Shown: positions 9,862 through 19,371 of the stretch, piece after piece
How positions within the stretch are numbered: position 1 is the first letter of the stretch
Layout of the letters: each line of letters begins with the position of its first letter
Source: Vibrio sp. ED004
Lineage (GTDB): Bacteria > Pseudomonadota > Gammaproteobacteria > Enterobacterales > Vibrionaceae
NCBI RefSeq assembly: GCF_023206395.1
Contig: NZ_CP066149.1
Coordinates: 1,364,001-1,428,000 of the forward strand
Reading direction: 5' to 3'
Length of the DNA: 64,000 nt
The notes under the pieces: model-generated
What the model saw: only the letters and a program-made list of their open reading frames with translations
What the model was told of the DNA's origin: nothing
Databases searched by the model: none
Program-made: the position numbers and the translations under genes

Positions 9862-10167
9862 TTACCAGCTAGCCTTACGAAGACCCGGAATCTCGCCTTT
9901 CATGCAAGCTTCACGAACCTTAATGCGGCTTAGACCGAATTTACGTAGGTAACCGTGTGGACGACCAGTTTGGTTGCAACGGTTGCGCTGACGTGATGCA
10001 CTTGAATCACGTGGAAGAGATTGCAGTTTAAGAACCGCATTCCAACGATCTTCTTCAGATGCGTTTACATCGCTAATGATAACTTTTAGCGCAGAACGCT
10101 TTTCAGCGAACTTAGCTACTAGTTTTGCACGTTTAGCTTCACGTGCTTTCATTGATTGTTTAGCCAT
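9862..10167 (-). CDS. rpsN: 30S ribosomal protein S14
   Basis: 101 aa, [20 protein letters not shown] to [11 protein letters not shown]. This is the long, zinc-free S14 form; the CxxC pairs of the short form are absent. The frame stays open upstream into rplE, but ATG 10165-10167 gives the family length and has a GGTAGGGTTA ribosome-binding region 7-10 nt before it. It lies 16 bp after rplE. Confidence 0.98.
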   Translation of the reverse strand: MAKQSMKAREAKRAKLVAKFAEKRSALKVIISDVNASEEDRWNAVLKLQSLPRDSSASRQRNRCNQTGRPHGYLRKFGLSRIKVREACMKGEIPGLRKASW

Positions 10168-10183
10168 AACAGTAACCCTACCC

Positions 10184-10723
10184 TTACTTACGGAATGGGA
10201 AGTTAAAGGCAGCCAGCAGAGCTCGGCCTTCCTCATCGGAACCCGCAGAAGTCGTGATAGTGATATCAAGACCGCGGACACGATCGACTTTATCGTAGTC
10301 GATTTCCGGAAAGATGATTTGCTCGCGAACGCCCATGCTGTAGTTACCGCGACCGTCAAAAGACTTAGCGCTAACACCACGGAAATCACGTACACGTGGA
10401 AGTGCGATAGAGATTAAACGCTCTAAAAATTCCCACATGCGCTCACCACGCAAGGTTACTTTACAACCAATTGGGTAGCCTTCACGAATTTTGAAACCAG
10501 CTACAGATTTACGCGCTTTAGTGATAAGTGGCTTTTGACCAGAGATCGTTGCCATATCAGCTGCTGCGTTTTCTAGCAGTTTCTTATCGTTGATTGCTTC
10601 ACCAACGCCCATGTTTAGGGTGATTTTCTCAATCCTAGGGACTTGCATGACGCTTGTGTAGCTGAACTCTTTGGTAAGCTCAGCGACTACAGACGACTTG
10701 TAGTAATCATGCAGTTTCGCCAT
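10184..10723 (-). CDS. rplE: 50S ribosomal protein L5
   Basis: 179 aa: [40 protein letters not shown], and the C-terminal [20 protein letters not shown] then [10 protein letters not shown]5 binds 5S rRNA and contacts the P-site tRNA elbow. Third gene of the spc operon. Its first codons are nearly identical to E. coli at nucleotide level, where they form the S8 translational operator. Confidence 0.99.
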   Translation of the reverse strand: MAKLHDYYKSSVVAELTKEFSYTSVMQVPRIEKITLNMGVGEAINDKKLLENAAADMATISGQKPLITKARKSVAGFKIREGYPIGCKVTLRGERMWEFLERLISIALPRVRDFRGVSAKSFDGRGNYSMGVREQIIFPEIDYDKVDRVRGLDITITTSAGSDEEGRALLAAFNFPFRK

Positions 10724-10745
10724 AGTAGAACTCCAAATTACTTCT
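10685..10745 (-). promoter_or_regulatory. Candidate S8 translational operator at the rplE start
   Basis: The rplX-rplE junction reads AAGTAATTTGGAGTTCTACT before the ATG, and the first codons are GCGAAACTGCATGATTACTA. In E. coli the corresponding AAGTAATTCAGGAGTTAAG and the same first codons form the S8-binding hairpin that represses spc-operon translation. The inference rests on this resemblance; folding was not computed. Confidence 0.5.
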
Positions 10746-10747
10746 AA

Positions 10748-11065
10748 TTAGTTAGAAACAGTTTCGCCGTTAGATTTGAAGAAACGAACTTTCTTGCCAT
10801 CTTCGATACGGAAACCGATACGGTCTGCTTTACCAGTAGCCGCGTTAAAAACTGCAACGTTAGAAGCGTCAATAGCTGCTTCTTGTTCAACGATGCCACC
10901 TTGTTGACCTAGAGCCGGAACCGGCTTTTGGTGTTTCTTAACAAGGTTGATGCCTTCAACGATAACTTTACCAGTTGTCAGAACCTTAGTTACTTTACCT
11001 TTCTTGCCTTTATCTTTACCAGCAAGAATGATTACTTCGTCATTACGACGGATTTTAGCTGCCAT
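10748..11065 (-). CDS. rplX: 50S ribosomal protein L24
   Basis: 105 aa with the KOW motif near the N-terminus ([20 protein letters not shown]), then [20 protein letters not shown] and [20 protein letters not shown]24 initiates 50S assembly by binding the 5' domain of 23S rRNA. Second gene of the spc operon, 11 bp after rplN and 24 bp before rplE. Confidence 0.99.
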   Translation of the reverse strand: MAAKIRRNDEVIILAGKDKGKKGKVTKVLTTGKVIVEGINLVKKHQKPVPALGQQGGIVEQEAAIDASNVAVFNAATGKADRIGFRIEDGKKVRFFKSNGETVSN

Positions 11066-11076
11066 GTTGCCGCTCC

Positions 11077-11448
11077 TTACAGAACTTCAGGTGCTAGTGA
11101 TACAATCTTCATGAATTTCGCGTTACGAAGTTCACGAGTCACAGGACCAAAGATACGTGTGCCGACTGGTTGCTCAGTAGTGTCGTTTAACAATACACAA
11201 GCATTACTGTCGAAGCGAATGACAGAACCGTCTGGGCGACGAACGCCTTTACGGGTGCGCACTACTACCGCCTTCAGAACATCACCTTTCTTTACTTTAC
11301 CGCGAGGAATCGCTTCCTTCACTGTAACCTTGATGACGTCACCGATATGTGCATAACGGCGGTGAGAGCCACCCAGAACCTTAATACACATTACCTTGCG
11401 CGCGCCAGAGTTATCTGCTGCGTCAAGTGTACTTTGCATCTGGATCAT
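11077..11448 (-). CDS. rplN: 50S ribosomal protein L14
   Basis: 123 aa: [40 protein letters not shown], and [21 protein letters not shown]14 lies at the 50S/30S interface. First gene of the spc operon: 162 bp separate it from rpsQ, containing the S10-operon terminator and the spc promoter. Confidence 0.99.
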   Translation of the reverse strand: MIQMQSTLDAADNSGARKVMCIKVLGGSHRRYAHIGDVIKVTVKEAIPRGKVKKGDVLKAVVVRTRKGVRRPDGSVIRFDSNACVLLNDTTEQPVGTRIFGPVTRELRNAKFMKIVSLAPEVL

Positions 11449-11477
11449 TGTTAGTGCTCCGCTAAATATTAAAACTA

Positions 11478-11491
11478 GACCCTCTCGGGTC
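11478..11491 (-). promoter_or_regulatory. Hairpin in the spc-operon leader
   Basis: GACCC-GAGA-GGGTC: perfect 5-bp stem with a GNRA-type GAGA loop, between the spc promoter and the rplN start. It could be a processing or stability element of the leader; no direct evidence of function. Confidence 0.4.
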
Positions 11492-11509
11492 GGGCTGCCT
11501 CTTTAAAAG

Positions 11510-11526
11510 GGACGCGAATTGTACCA
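11510..11526 (-). promoter_or_regulatory. spc-operon promoter, extended -10
   Basis: Minus strand TGG-TACAAT (extended -10; hexamer at 11518-11523) followed by TC-GCGTCC. No good -35 hexamer lies at 16-18 bp, so the TGn extension probably compensates. It is 70 bp upstream of rplN and just after the S10-operon terminator. The GC-rich discriminator fits a growth-rate- and ppGpp-controlled promoter. Confidence 0.55.
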
Positions 11527-11548
11527 CCCTTTTTTTAAATTGGGTAGA

Positions 11549-11588
11549 CAAAAAACAAGCGGCTCCAAAAAATAATTTGGAGCCGCTT
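11549..11588 (-). terminator. Rho-independent terminator of the S10 operon
   Basis: Minus strand stem AAGCGGCTCCAAA / TTTGGAGCCGCTT (13 bp, 6-nt loop) followed by GTTTTTTG. It lies 22 bp beyond the rpsQ stop and separates the S10 and spc transcription units. Confidence 0.92.
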
Positions 11589-11610
11589 ATAAGTTATAGA
11601 ATTACAAAGA

Positions 11611-11865
11611 TTAAATCTTCGCTTTTTCTAGAACTTTAACCAATGTCCAAGACTTAGTCTTAGACAGAGGACGACACTCAGCGATTTCAACTTTGTCGCC
11701 TAGGCCACAAGTGTTGTCTTCGTCGTGTGCGTGTACTTTAGTCGTGCGTTTGATGAACTTACCGTAAATTGGGTGTTTTACAGTGCGTTCAATAGCAACA
11801 ACGATAGACTTGTCCATCTTGTCGCTTACTACACGGCCTTGCTGGATGCGGTTAGTTTCGCTCAT
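11611..11865 (-). CDS. rpsQ: 30S ribosomal protein S17
   Basis: 84 aa OB-fold protein: [59 protein letters not shown]17 binds the 5' domain of 16S rRNA. Last gene of the S10 operon; its ATG shares one base with the rpmC stop (TAATG), which implies translational coupling. Confidence 0.99.
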   Translation of the reverse strand: MSETNRIQQGRVVSDKMDKSIVVAIERTVKHPIYGKFIKRTTKVHAHDEDNTCGLGDKVEIAECRPLSKTKSWTLVKVLEKAKI

Positions 11866-12056
11866 TATGCGCCTGCCTTTTCAGTCAAAACAGTTTTCAC
11901 ACGTGCGATGTCACGGCGTACAGCTTTTAGAGTATGAGTTTGCTGAAGCTGACCAGTTGCAGCTTGCATGCGCAAGTTGAACTGTTCACGTAGCAAATTC
12001 AATAGCTCAGCGTTAAGCTCTTCAACGTTCTTTTCGCGTAGATCTTGTGCTTTCAT
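11865..12056 (-). CDS. rpmC: 50S ribosomal protein L29
   Basis: 63 aa helical hairpin: [20 protein letters not shown] and [21 protein letters not shown]29 sits at the tunnel exit next to L23 and helps recruit trigger factor and SRP. A GTG codon precedes the ATG, but the ATG at 12054-12056 overlaps the rplP stop by one base (TGATG) and gives the family length. Confidence 0.98.
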   Translation of the reverse strand: MKAQDLREKNVEELNAELLNLLREQFNLRMQAATGQLQQTHTLKAVRRDIARVKTVLTEKAGA

Positions 12057-12466
12057 CACATCACCTGCTTAGTTACAAAAGTAGTTTTAACAGGCAGTTT
12101 ACGTGCCGCTAGGCGGAACGCTTCACGTGCCAACTCTTCAGGTACGCCATTCATCTCGTACATAACTTTGCCTGGTTGGATTTGAGCAACCCAGTACGCA
12201 ACTGAACCTTTACCTTTACCTTGACGAACTTCAAGAGGCTTTTCAGTAATTGGCTTGTCTGGGAATACACGAATCCAGATTTGACCTTGACGCTTAATGT
12301 GACGTGTCATAGCACGACGTGCCGCTTCGATTTGACGTGCAGTCAGACGACCACGGCCAACAGCTTTAAGACCGAATTCGCCGAAGCTTACTTCAGTACC
12401 TTTAGCTAGACCACGGTTACGACCAGTCATAACCTTGCGGAACTTAGTACGTTTTGGTTGTAGCAT
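12056..12466 (-). CDS. rplP: 50S ribosomal protein L16
   Basis: 136 aa: [40 protein letters not shown], and [21 protein letters not shown]16 supports aminoacyl-tRNA positioning near the peptidyl-transferase centre. The Arg in the [20 protein letters not shown] segment is the usual hydroxylation position in E. coli L16. Lies 11 bp after rpsC and overlaps rpmC by one base. Confidence 0.99.
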   Translation of the reverse strand: MLQPKRTKFRKVMTGRNRGLAKGTEVSFGEFGLKAVGRGRLTARQIEAARRAMTRHIKRQGQIWIRVFPDKPITEKPLEVRQGKGKGSVAYWVAQIQPGKVMYEMNGVPEELAREAFRLAARKLPVKTTFVTKQVM

Positions 12467-12477
12467 CGTTCGACTCC

Positions 12478-13176
12478 TTACTTACGGCCTTTACGCTGCT
12501 TCTTAGGCTTATCGCCTTTAGGCTCTACTGCGTTAGCAGCTGGCATACCGCCTAGAATCTCACCTTTGAAGATCCAAACTTTAATGCCGATCACACCGTA
12601 TTGAGTGTGAGCCGAAGAAGTTGCGTAATCAATGTCTGCACGTAGAGTGTGTAGAGGCACACGGCCTTCACGGTACCACTCAGAACGTGCGATTTCAGCA
12701 CCGCCAAGACGGCCGCCTACTTGTACTTTGATGCCTTTAGCGCCTAGACGCATAGCATTTTGTACCGCACGCTTCATTGCACGACGGAACATAACACGAC
12801 GCTCTAGTTGAGACGCGATGCTATCAGCTACAAGCTGACCATCTAGCTCAGGCTTACGTACTTCAGCGATGTTAATTTGCGCTGGTACACCTGCGATTTT
12901 AGCTACAGCTGCGCGTAGCTTCTCTACGTCTTCACCTTTCTTACCGATAACAACGCCAGGACGAGCAGTGTGAATAGTCACACGGATGCTCTTAGCTGGA
13001 CGCTCGATAACGATACGAGATAATGATGCTTTTTGTAGTTCCTTGGTAAGGAACTGACGTACCTTGAAGTCGCCGTCTAGGTTGTCAGCGAATTCGTTGG
13101 TATTAGCAAACCATGTAGCATTCCAAGGCTTAACGATGCCAAGACGAATACCATTAGGATGTACTTTCTGACCCAT
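12478..13176 (-). CDS. rpsC: 30S ribosomal protein S3
   Basis: 232 aa: [20 protein letters not shown], a KH domain around [20 protein letters not shown], and the C-terminal domain [20 protein letters not shown] with [19 protein letters not shown]3 forms part of the mRNA entry channel helicase with S4 and S5. It lies between rplV (18 bp) and rplP (11 bp) in the S10 operon. Confidence 0.99.
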
Positions 13177-13194
13177 TGCTTACTCTCCTAGTCT

Positions 13195-13527
13195 TTAGCG
13201 ATCTGCTACAACAATAGTGATGTGGCTTGAACGCTTCAAGATACGATCCGCACGACCTTTAGCACGAGGCATAATACGCTTCATGATAGGGCCCTCATCT
13301 ACGAAGATTTTAGCGACATTTAGATCGTCGATATCTGCACCTTCGTTATGTTCCGCGTTAGCGATAGCTGACTCAAGAACCTTCTTAACCAATACAGCAG
13401 CTTTTTTGTTGCTGAAAGTTAGAATTTCTAGAGCTTGGTCTACCGACTTACCGCGAATTTGGTCTGCAACTAAGCGAGCTTTCTGTGGAGAAATACGAGC
13501 AAAGTTATGTTTAGCTAAAGCTTCCAT
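13195..13527 (-). CDS. rplV: 50S ribosomal protein L22
   Basis: 110 aa: [20 protein letters not shown] and the tunnel-lining loop near [20 protein letters not shown]. Two ATGs are adjacent. AGGAG lies 3 nt before the first and 6 nt before the second, and the second gives the family length, so 13525-13527 is preferred. The loop has no visible macrolide-resistance deletion. Lies 10 bp after rpsS. Confidence 0.97.
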   Translation of the reverse strand: MEALAKHNFARISPQKARLVADQIRGKSVDQALEILTFSNKKAAVLVKKVLESAIANAEHNEGADIDDLNVAKIFVDEGPIMKRIMPRAKGRADRILKRSSHITIVVADR

Positions 13528-13537
13528 CATCTACTCC

Positions 13538-13828
<291 letters not shown>

Positions 13829-13835
13829 TTATAAA

Positions 13836-14660
13836 TTATTTAGTGCGACGACGTACGATGTACTTGTCAGTGCGCTTGTTCTTACGAGTCTTGAAGCCCT
13901 TAGTAGGAACGCCCCAAGGAGAAACTGGGTGACGACCACCAGATGTGCGGCCTTCACCACCACCATGTGGGTGATCCACCGGGTTCATTACTACACCACG
14001 TACGGTTGGACGTACGCCGCGCCAGCGTGAAGCACCAGCTTTACCAAGTTCACGTAGCATATGCTCAGAGTTACCAACTTCACCGATCGTTGCACGACCT
14101 TCAGAAAGTACTTTGCGCATCTCACCAGAACGTAGACGGATAGTTACGTATGCACCATCGCGAGCGATGATTTGAGCATAAGCACCAGCCGAACGAGCTA
14201 GTTGAGCACCTTTACCAGGCTTAAGTTCAACACAGTGTACAGTAGAACCTACTGGGATGTTGCGCATCGGCAGAGTGTTACCTGCTTTGATTGGCGCATC
14301 TACACCAGATTGAATCTGGTCACCTGCGTTAACACCTTTAGGTGCAATGATGTAACGACGCTCACCGTCTGCGTACAGAACTAGAGCGATGTTAGCACTA
14401 CGGTTTGGATCGTATTCTAGACGCTCAACTTTCGCTGGGATGCCATCTTTAGTACGTTTGAAGTCAATCAGACGGTAATGGTGCTTGTGACCACCACCGA
14501 TGTGACGTACTGTAATACGACCGTTGTTGTTACGACCACCGTTCTTAGAGTTTTTCTCTAGAAGTGGTGCGTATGGCTTACCCTTGTGCAGGTCAGCGTT
14601 AACAACTTTAACGACGTGACGACGACCAGGGGAAGTCGGCTTACATTTAACAATAGCCAT
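13836..14660 (-). CDS. rplB: 50S ribosomal protein L2
   Basis: 274 aa. Contains [25 protein letters not shown]-type core [20 protein letters not shown] and [20 protein letters not shown], the segment with the conserved His near the peptidyl-transferase centre. L2 is needed for subunit association and tRNA binding. Lies 14 bp after rplW. Confidence 0.99.
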   Translation of the reverse strand: MAIVKCKPTSPGRRHVVKVVNADLHKGKPYAPLLEKNSKNGGRNNNGRITVRHIGGGHKHHYRLIDFKRTKDGIPAKVERLEYDPNRSANIALVLYADGERRYIIAPKGVNAGDQIQSGVDAPIKAGNTLPMRNIPVGSTVHCVELKPGKGAQLARSAGAYAQIIARDGAYVTIRLRSGEMRKVLSEGRATIGEVGNSEHMLRELGKAGASRWRGVRPTVRGVVMNPVDHPHGGGEGRTSGGRHPVSPWGVPTKGFKTRKNKRTDKYIVRRRTK

Positions 14661-14674
14661 TTTTACTACTCCTG

Positions 14675-14977
14675 TTATTCCGCGCCGCCAACGAAGTCAA
14701 GATCTTGACCTTCTTTCAAAGTAACGTAGGCTTTCTTAACGTCTGAACGACGGCCTTCACGCATACCTTGACGTTTGGTCTTACCCTTTAATACAAGAGT
14801 ATTTACAGACTTAACTTCAACTTCAAATAGCTTTTCTACAGCTGCTTTGATCTCTTTCTTAGTTGCATCTTTAGCTACTTTGAAAACGATAGTGTTCGCT
14901 TTCTCAGCTGCCATAGTTGCTTTTTCAGAGATGTGCGGAGCACGTAGAACTTTTAAGATACGCTCTTCAGTGATCAT
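14675..14977 (-). CDS. rplW: 50S ribosomal protein L23
   Basis: 100 aa: [40 protein letters not shown] and the basic loop [21 protein letters not shown]23 is the docking site for trigger factor and SRP at the tunnel exit. Its ATG overlaps the rplD stop by four bases (ATGA), so the two are translationally coupled. Confidence 0.99.
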   Translation of the reverse strand: MITEERILKVLRAPHISEKATMAAEKANTIVFKVAKDATKKEIKAAVEKLFEVEVKSVNTLVLKGKTKRQGMREGRRSDVKKAYVTLKEGQDLDFVGGAE

Positions 14978-15576
14978 GCTAGCATCTCCTCAACTTGCTT
15001 AACTGCGTCAGCAGTCATTAGAACCTTGTCGAAAGCGATTAGTGATACTGGATCAACACCAGCAACATCACGTGCGTCTACTTTGTATAGGTTACGAGCA
15101 GCTAAGAATAGATTTTCATCTACTTCGCCAGTCACAATCAGAACGTCGCTTAGCTCAAGCTCTTTAAGCTTAGCTACAAGTTCTTTTGTTTTTGGTGCTT
15201 CTACAGAGAAGTTATCAACAACGATTAAACGCTCTTGACGAACTAGCTCAGAAAGAATGCTCTTCATAGCACCGCGGTACATTTTTTTGTTTACTTTTTG
15301 GCTGTGATCTTGTGGTTTCGCAGCAAAAGTAACACCACCTGTACGCCAGATTGGGCTACGAATTGTACCAGCACGTGCGCGGCCAGTACCTTTTTGACGC
15401 CATGGCTTAGCGCCACCGCCAGATACTTCAGAACGAGTCTTTTGAGCACGAGTACCTTGACGAGCACCTGCTGCATATGCAACAACTACTTGGTGTACAA
15501 GAGCTTCGTTGAAGTCACGTCCGAAAGTAGTCTCGGAAACAGTTAGTGCATCAGCACCTTTAACCATCAATTCCAT
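14974..15576 (-). CDS. rplD: 50S ribosomal protein L4
   Basis: 200 aa: the conserved tunnel loop [20 protein letters not shown] then [20 protein letters not shown], and the surface [21 protein letters not shown]4 is both a 50S tunnel protein and, in gammaproteobacteria, the autogenous regulator of this S10 operon at transcription and translation. Overlaps rplW by 4 bp and lies 16 bp after rplC. Confidence 0.99.
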   Translation of the reverse strand: MELMVKGADALTVSETTFGRDFNEALVHQVVVAYAAGARQGTRAQKTRSEVSGGGAKPWRQKGTGRARAGTIRSPIWRTGGVTFAAKPQDHSQKVNKKMYRGAMKSILSELVRQERLIVVDNFSVEAPKTKELVAKLKELELSDVLIVTGEVDENLFLAARNLYKVDARDVAGVDPVSLIAFDKVLMTADAVKQVEEMLA

Positions 15577-15592
15577 TACTTACTCCTAGACG

Positions 15593-16222
15593 TTATGCTT
15601 TAACAGCAGGTTTTACGATCACGTTTCCGCCTGTTGAGCCCGGTACTGCACCTTTAATAAGGAGTAGATTGCGCTCAGCGTCAACACGTACGATCTCTAG
15701 GTTTTGAGTCGTTACACGCTCAGCACCCATGTGACCTGCCATTTTCTTGCCTTTAAACACGCGGCCTGGAGTTTGACATTGGCCAATTGAACCCGGTGCG
15801 CGGTGAGACAAAGAGTTACCGTGAGTCATATCTTGAGTAGAGAAGTTCCAACGCTTGATAGCGCCTTGGAAGCCTTTACCTTTAGATGTACCAGTAACGT
15901 CTACTTTTTTAATTTCGTTGAAAAGTTCTACGTTTAGCTCAGCGCCAACTTCAAACTCTTCGCCGTTTTCTAAACGGAATTCCCAAAGACCGCGACCTGC
16001 TTCTACACCCGCTTTCGCGAAGTGACCAGCTTCAGGTTTAGTTACACGGTTAGCTTTCTTAGCACCAGTAGTTACTTGGATTGCTGCGTAGCCGTCTGTC
16101 TCAAGAGTTTTAACTTGAGAAATACGGTTCGCTTCAACCTCAACAACAGTTACTGGGATAGAAACGCCTTCTTCAGTAAATACGCGGGTCATACCCACTT
16201 TACGTCCGACTAGACCAATCAT
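15593..16222 (-). CDS. rplC: 50S ribosomal protein L3
   Basis: 209 aa: [60 protein letters not shown] with the Gln in [20 protein letters not shown] that is N5-methylated by PrmB in E. coli. L3 starts 50S assembly with L24. Second gene of the S10 operon, 14 bp after rpsJ. Confidence 0.99.
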
Positions 16223-16236
16223 TATTCTTATCTCCC

Positions 16237-16690
<454 letters not shown>

Positions 16691-16972
16691 GAAGTTCACT
16701 ATTTTTATTAACCGCGAACATAAGCTGAGTATACATTACTAGGTAAGACCTACTCCTCAGTGCTCATTGGTTCACAACCAGCGTTAGCCAGTTCGATGCA
16801 TTATACAGATCACACTTTAACTTGCAAGCTGTGTTTGAAAAATAATCGCAGAATCGATTTAAGGAGATAAGTGAGGAGTTTTAATTGCGCGGTAGTGCCC
16901 TACCGTTGAAAATTGTAAGCAAGGTAACAGCTCAGTTTAAGCCTCAGCTGTACCTCTTTTAATTGCAAAGTT
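16691..16972. other. Non-coding interval between the S10 promoter and bfr
   Basis: About 280 bp with no supportable gene. Two hairpins lie near the bfr end on the minus strand: CGGTAG-GGCA-CTACCG (16890-16905) and AGGTACAGCT / AGCTGTTACCT with a bulge (16922-16955). The second may be a weak bfr terminator, but its T-tract is poor. Confidence 0.4.
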
Positions 16973-17455
16973 TTAGCCTTCGTCTTCATCCACATATTGA
17001 GCTTGTAGATAATTTTGGATCCCGGTCATTTTGATTAAACCGAGCTGGGTTTCTAACCAATCGACATGATCTTCTTCGTCTTCTAGGATGTCTTGAAACA
17101 GATCTCGCGACACATAGTCGTGAATATCTTCTGCGTACGCGATGGCATTTTTCAAATCAGGTATCGCTTCCATCTCAAGAGATAAATCACACTGAAGCAT
17201 CTCTTCAGTATCTTCACCAATTTTGAGCTTACCGAGATCTTGAAGGTTTGGGAGGCCTTCTAAAAATAGTATGCGTTCTATTAGATGGTCAGCATGTTTC
17301 ATTTCGTCGATAGATTCATGGTATTCCTTATCAGCAAGATGCTTTAAGCCCCAATCTTTGTACATGCGAGCATGCAAGAAGTATTGGTTTATTGCGACGA
17401 GTTCATTACCAAGAATTTTATTGAGATGTTGAATGATGATTGGATCGCCTTTCAT
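16973..17455 (-). CDS. bfr: Bacterioferritin
   Basis: 160-aa four-helix protein: [40 protein letters not shown], and [19 protein letters not shown]. Met in DEMKHAD is the haem-binding Met52 position. Glu18, Glu51/His54 and Glu127/His130-type ferroxidase ligands are visible in [13 protein letters not shown] and EEDHVDWLE. It forms a 24-mer that oxidises and stores iron. Lies 80 bp after bfd on the same strand, its usual partner. Confidence 0.97.
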   Translation of the reverse strand: MKGDPIIIQHLNKILGNELVAINQYFLHARMYKDWGLKHLADKEYHESIDEMKHADHLIERILFLEGLPNLQDLGKLKIGEDTEEMLQCDLSLEMEAIPDLKNAIAYAEDIHDYVSRDLFQDILEDEEDHVDWLETQLGLIKMTGIQNYLQAQYVDEDEG

Positions 17456-17535
17456 GACATAGCCCTCCTCTTTGGCTCTTCTAACTGTAGAACCAAATCG
17501 AGAAGTGTCAAAAAGCTAATGCCCTTGGGGCAAAA

Positions 17536-17724
17536 CTAGCTTGCCTGTTTGAACAGGTCTTTCGCAGTGTCGTTAATGACTTCTTTTGCTGAACGTACAC
17601 ACTTACCGCATTGACTGCCAAGTGCTGTACACTTTTTAATTCCTTTGATGTCAGTAATGCCCTCTTCTATTACGAGCTTGCGGATTTTTTTATCCGAAAC
17701 CCCATGGCATAAACAAATGTACAT
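17536..17724 (-). CDS. bfd: Bacterioferritin-associated ferredoxin Bfd
   Basis: 62 aa, MYICLCHGVSDKKIRKLVIE with four cluster ligands: Cys4 and Cys6 (CLC), then Cys39 and Cys42 (CGKC). This is the Fer2_BFD [2Fe-2S] fold. Bfd donates electrons to bacterioferritin haem to release stored iron as Fe2+. It is normally iron-repressed, and a Fur-box candidate lies 38-56 bp upstream. It precedes bfr in the direction of transcription. Confidence 0.96.
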   Translation of the reverse strand: MYICLCHGVSDKKIRKLVIEEGITDIKGIKKCTALGSQCGKCVRSAKEVINDTAKDLFKQAS

Positions 17725-17761
17725 ACTAAAACCTAAACCTTTAACTTGGGGTTAAATATAA

Positions 17762-17780
17762 AAAGGAATCATTCTTATTA
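17762..17780 (-). promoter_or_regulatory. Candidate Fur box upstream of bfd
   Basis: The plus strand reads AAAAGGAATCATTCTTATT, matching the vibrio-type Fur consensus AATGATAATCATTCTCATT at 14 of 19 positions, with the core AATCATTCT intact. It overlaps the likely bfd promoter, fitting iron repression of bfd, which is established in E. coli. Confidence 0.6.
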
Positions 17781-17966
17781 CCAGTCATATTTAAGGTTTG
17801 GTTATATCGATTGGTTATAGTGTTTTGCGAGTAATTGGTAAAAATGGCTTTGAAGGTTGTATTACAGAAGGGGGGTTATTAAGGCGGGTCAGTAAATAAC
17901 TGTATTTAAAATGGAATATAGTTTGCGGTTATTAAGTGTGATGAATTTCCCTTATAACCAAAATAA

Positions 17967-17991
17967 AAAGGGAAGCCGAAGCTCCCCTTTT
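17967..17991 (-). terminator. Rho-independent terminator of the str operon (after tuf)
   Basis: Minus strand GGGGAGC-TTCG-GCTTCCC (one G-T pair, UUCG tetraloop) followed by TTTTT; 49 bp past the tuf stop. The flanking A-run makes it bidirectional. Confidence 0.9.
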
Positions 17992-18039
17992 TCAGATGCG
18001 TGCTCTTCTAATGAAGAGAGTGCAAAAATCTATATGCTA

Positions 18040-19224
18040 TTAAGCGAAGATTTTAGCTACAACACCAGCACCAACTGTACGGCCACCTTCGCGGATTGCG
18101 AAACGTAGACCTTCGTCCATTGCGATTGGAGCGATTAGCTCAACAGTCATTTGAACGTTGTCACCTGGCATTACCATTTCTACGCCTTCTGGTAGAGTGA
18201 TGTCGCCTGTTACGTCAGTTGTACGGAAGTAGAACTGTGGACGGTAACCTTTGAAGAAAGGAGTGTGACGGCCGCCTTCGTCTTTAGAAAGTACGTATAC
18301 TTCAGACTCAAACTTAGTGTGTGGGTTGATAGAACCTTTCGCAGAAAGTACTTGACCACGTTCAACGTCATCACGCTTAGTACCACGTAGAAGTGCACCA
18401 ACGTTCTCACCTGCACGACCTTCGTCAAGCAGTTTACGGAACATTTCAACACCAGTACAAGTAGTAAGAGTAGTCTCTTTGATACCAACGATTTCTACTT
18501 CGTCACCTACACGTAGGATACCGCGCTCGATACGACCAGTTACAACTGTACCACGACCTTGAATTGAGAATACGTCTTCAATTGGTAGTAGGAACGGTTG
18601 GTCTACTGCACGCTCTGGCTCAGGGATGTAAGAATCTAGTGCTTCTGCAAGCTCAACGATCTTGTCTTCCCACTGCTTCTCGCCGTTTAGTGCGCCAAGT
18701 GCAGAACCTTGGATAACTGGTAGGTCATCACCTGGGAAGTCGTACTCAGAAAGAAGTTCACGAACTTCCATTTCTACTAGCTCAAGTAGCTCTTCGTCAT
18801 CAACCATGTCACATTTGTTCATGAATACGATGATGTAAGGGATACCAACTTGACGACCAAGTAGGATGTGCTCACGAGTTTGAGGCATAGGGCCGTCAGT
18901 CGCAGCAACAACTAGGATACCGCCGTCCATTTGTGCAGCACCAGTGATCATGTTTTTAACATAATCCGCGTGTCCTGGACAGTCTACGTGTGCGTAGTGA
19001 CGTGCTGGAGTGTCGTACTCAACGTGAGAAGTTGCGATTGTGATACCGCGCTCACGCTCTTCTGGAGCGTTATCGATAGATGCGAAATCTTTAGCAACAC
19101 CGCCGTATACTTTTGCAAGAGTAGTACAGATAGCAGCAGTTAGAGTTGTTTTACCGTGGTCAACGTGGCCGATAGTACCAACGTTTACGTGCGGTTTCGT
19201 ACGTTCAAATTTTTCTTTAGACAC
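18040..19224 (-). CDS. tuf: Translation elongation factor Tu
   Basis: 394 aa, standard length. Domain 1 GTPase has [10 protein letters not shown] (P-loop), the switch [24 protein letters not shown] and [11 protein letters not shown]. Domains 2 and 3 carry [13 protein letters not shown] and [17 protein letters not shown]-Tu delivers aminoacyl-tRNA to the ribosome. Last gene of the str operon. Vibrios usually have a second copy elsewhere. The gap to fusA contains a possible separate promoter (ACAAT-GCGTCC). Confidence 0.99.
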   Translation of the reverse strand: MSKEKFERTKPHVNVGTIGHVDHGKTTLTAAICTTLAKVYGGVAKDFASIDNAPEERERGITIATSHVEYDTPARHYAHVDCPGHADYVKNMITGAAQMDGGILVVAATDGPMPQTREHILLGRQVGIPYIIVFMNKCDMVDDEELLELVEMEVRELLSEYDFPGDDLPVIQGSALGALNGEKQWEDKIVELAEALDSYIPEPERAVDQPFLLPIEDVFSIQGRGTVVTGRIERGILRVGDEVEIVGIKETTLTTCTGVEMFRKLLDEGRAGENVGALLRGTKRDDVERGQVLSAKGSINPHTKFESEVYVLSKDEGGRHTPFFKGYRPQFYFRTTDVTGDITLPEGVEMVMPGDNVQMTVELIAPIAMDEGLRFAIREGGRTVGAGVVAKIFA

Positions 19225-19324
19225 AATCGTGTTCCTTCCTAGTTATGATTCGCCACGTTCATTATTGAGCGAGACGCGCCAGAAATTGCTATTTTATGCG
19301 CCAACTCTCGTTAGCGCAATATTT

Positions 19325-19336
19325 GGACGCATTGTT
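19325..19336 (-). promoter_or_regulatory. Possible tuf promoter
   Basis: Minus strand AACAAT (19331-19336) directly followed by GCGTCC (19325-19330), 100 bp before the tuf ATG. Upstream is T-rich without a clear -35. The 11-mer ACAATGCGTCC is identical to the S10 promoter region, which is the main reason to propose it. Confidence 0.4.
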
Positions 19337-19371
19337 CTTTCAAAAAATGAAAAAAAATGCCTTCCTTTTTT

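Larger units (their letters stand above)
17725..18039. other. Non-coding interval between tuf and bfd
   Basis: 315 bp on the minus strand holding the tuf terminator (17967-17991), the bfd upstream region with a TATATT -10-like hexamer and the Fur-box candidate. The stretch 17800-17955 shows nothing I can assign. Confidence 0.6.

Noticed and set aside
16691..16972. Small RNA gene between bfr and the S10 promoter
   Set aside because: Two hairpins are present, but no promoter plus terminator pair in one orientation.
17911..18108. Plus-strand frame over the tuf terminator
   Set aside because: Overlaps the tuf 3' end antisense and contains the terminator hairpin.
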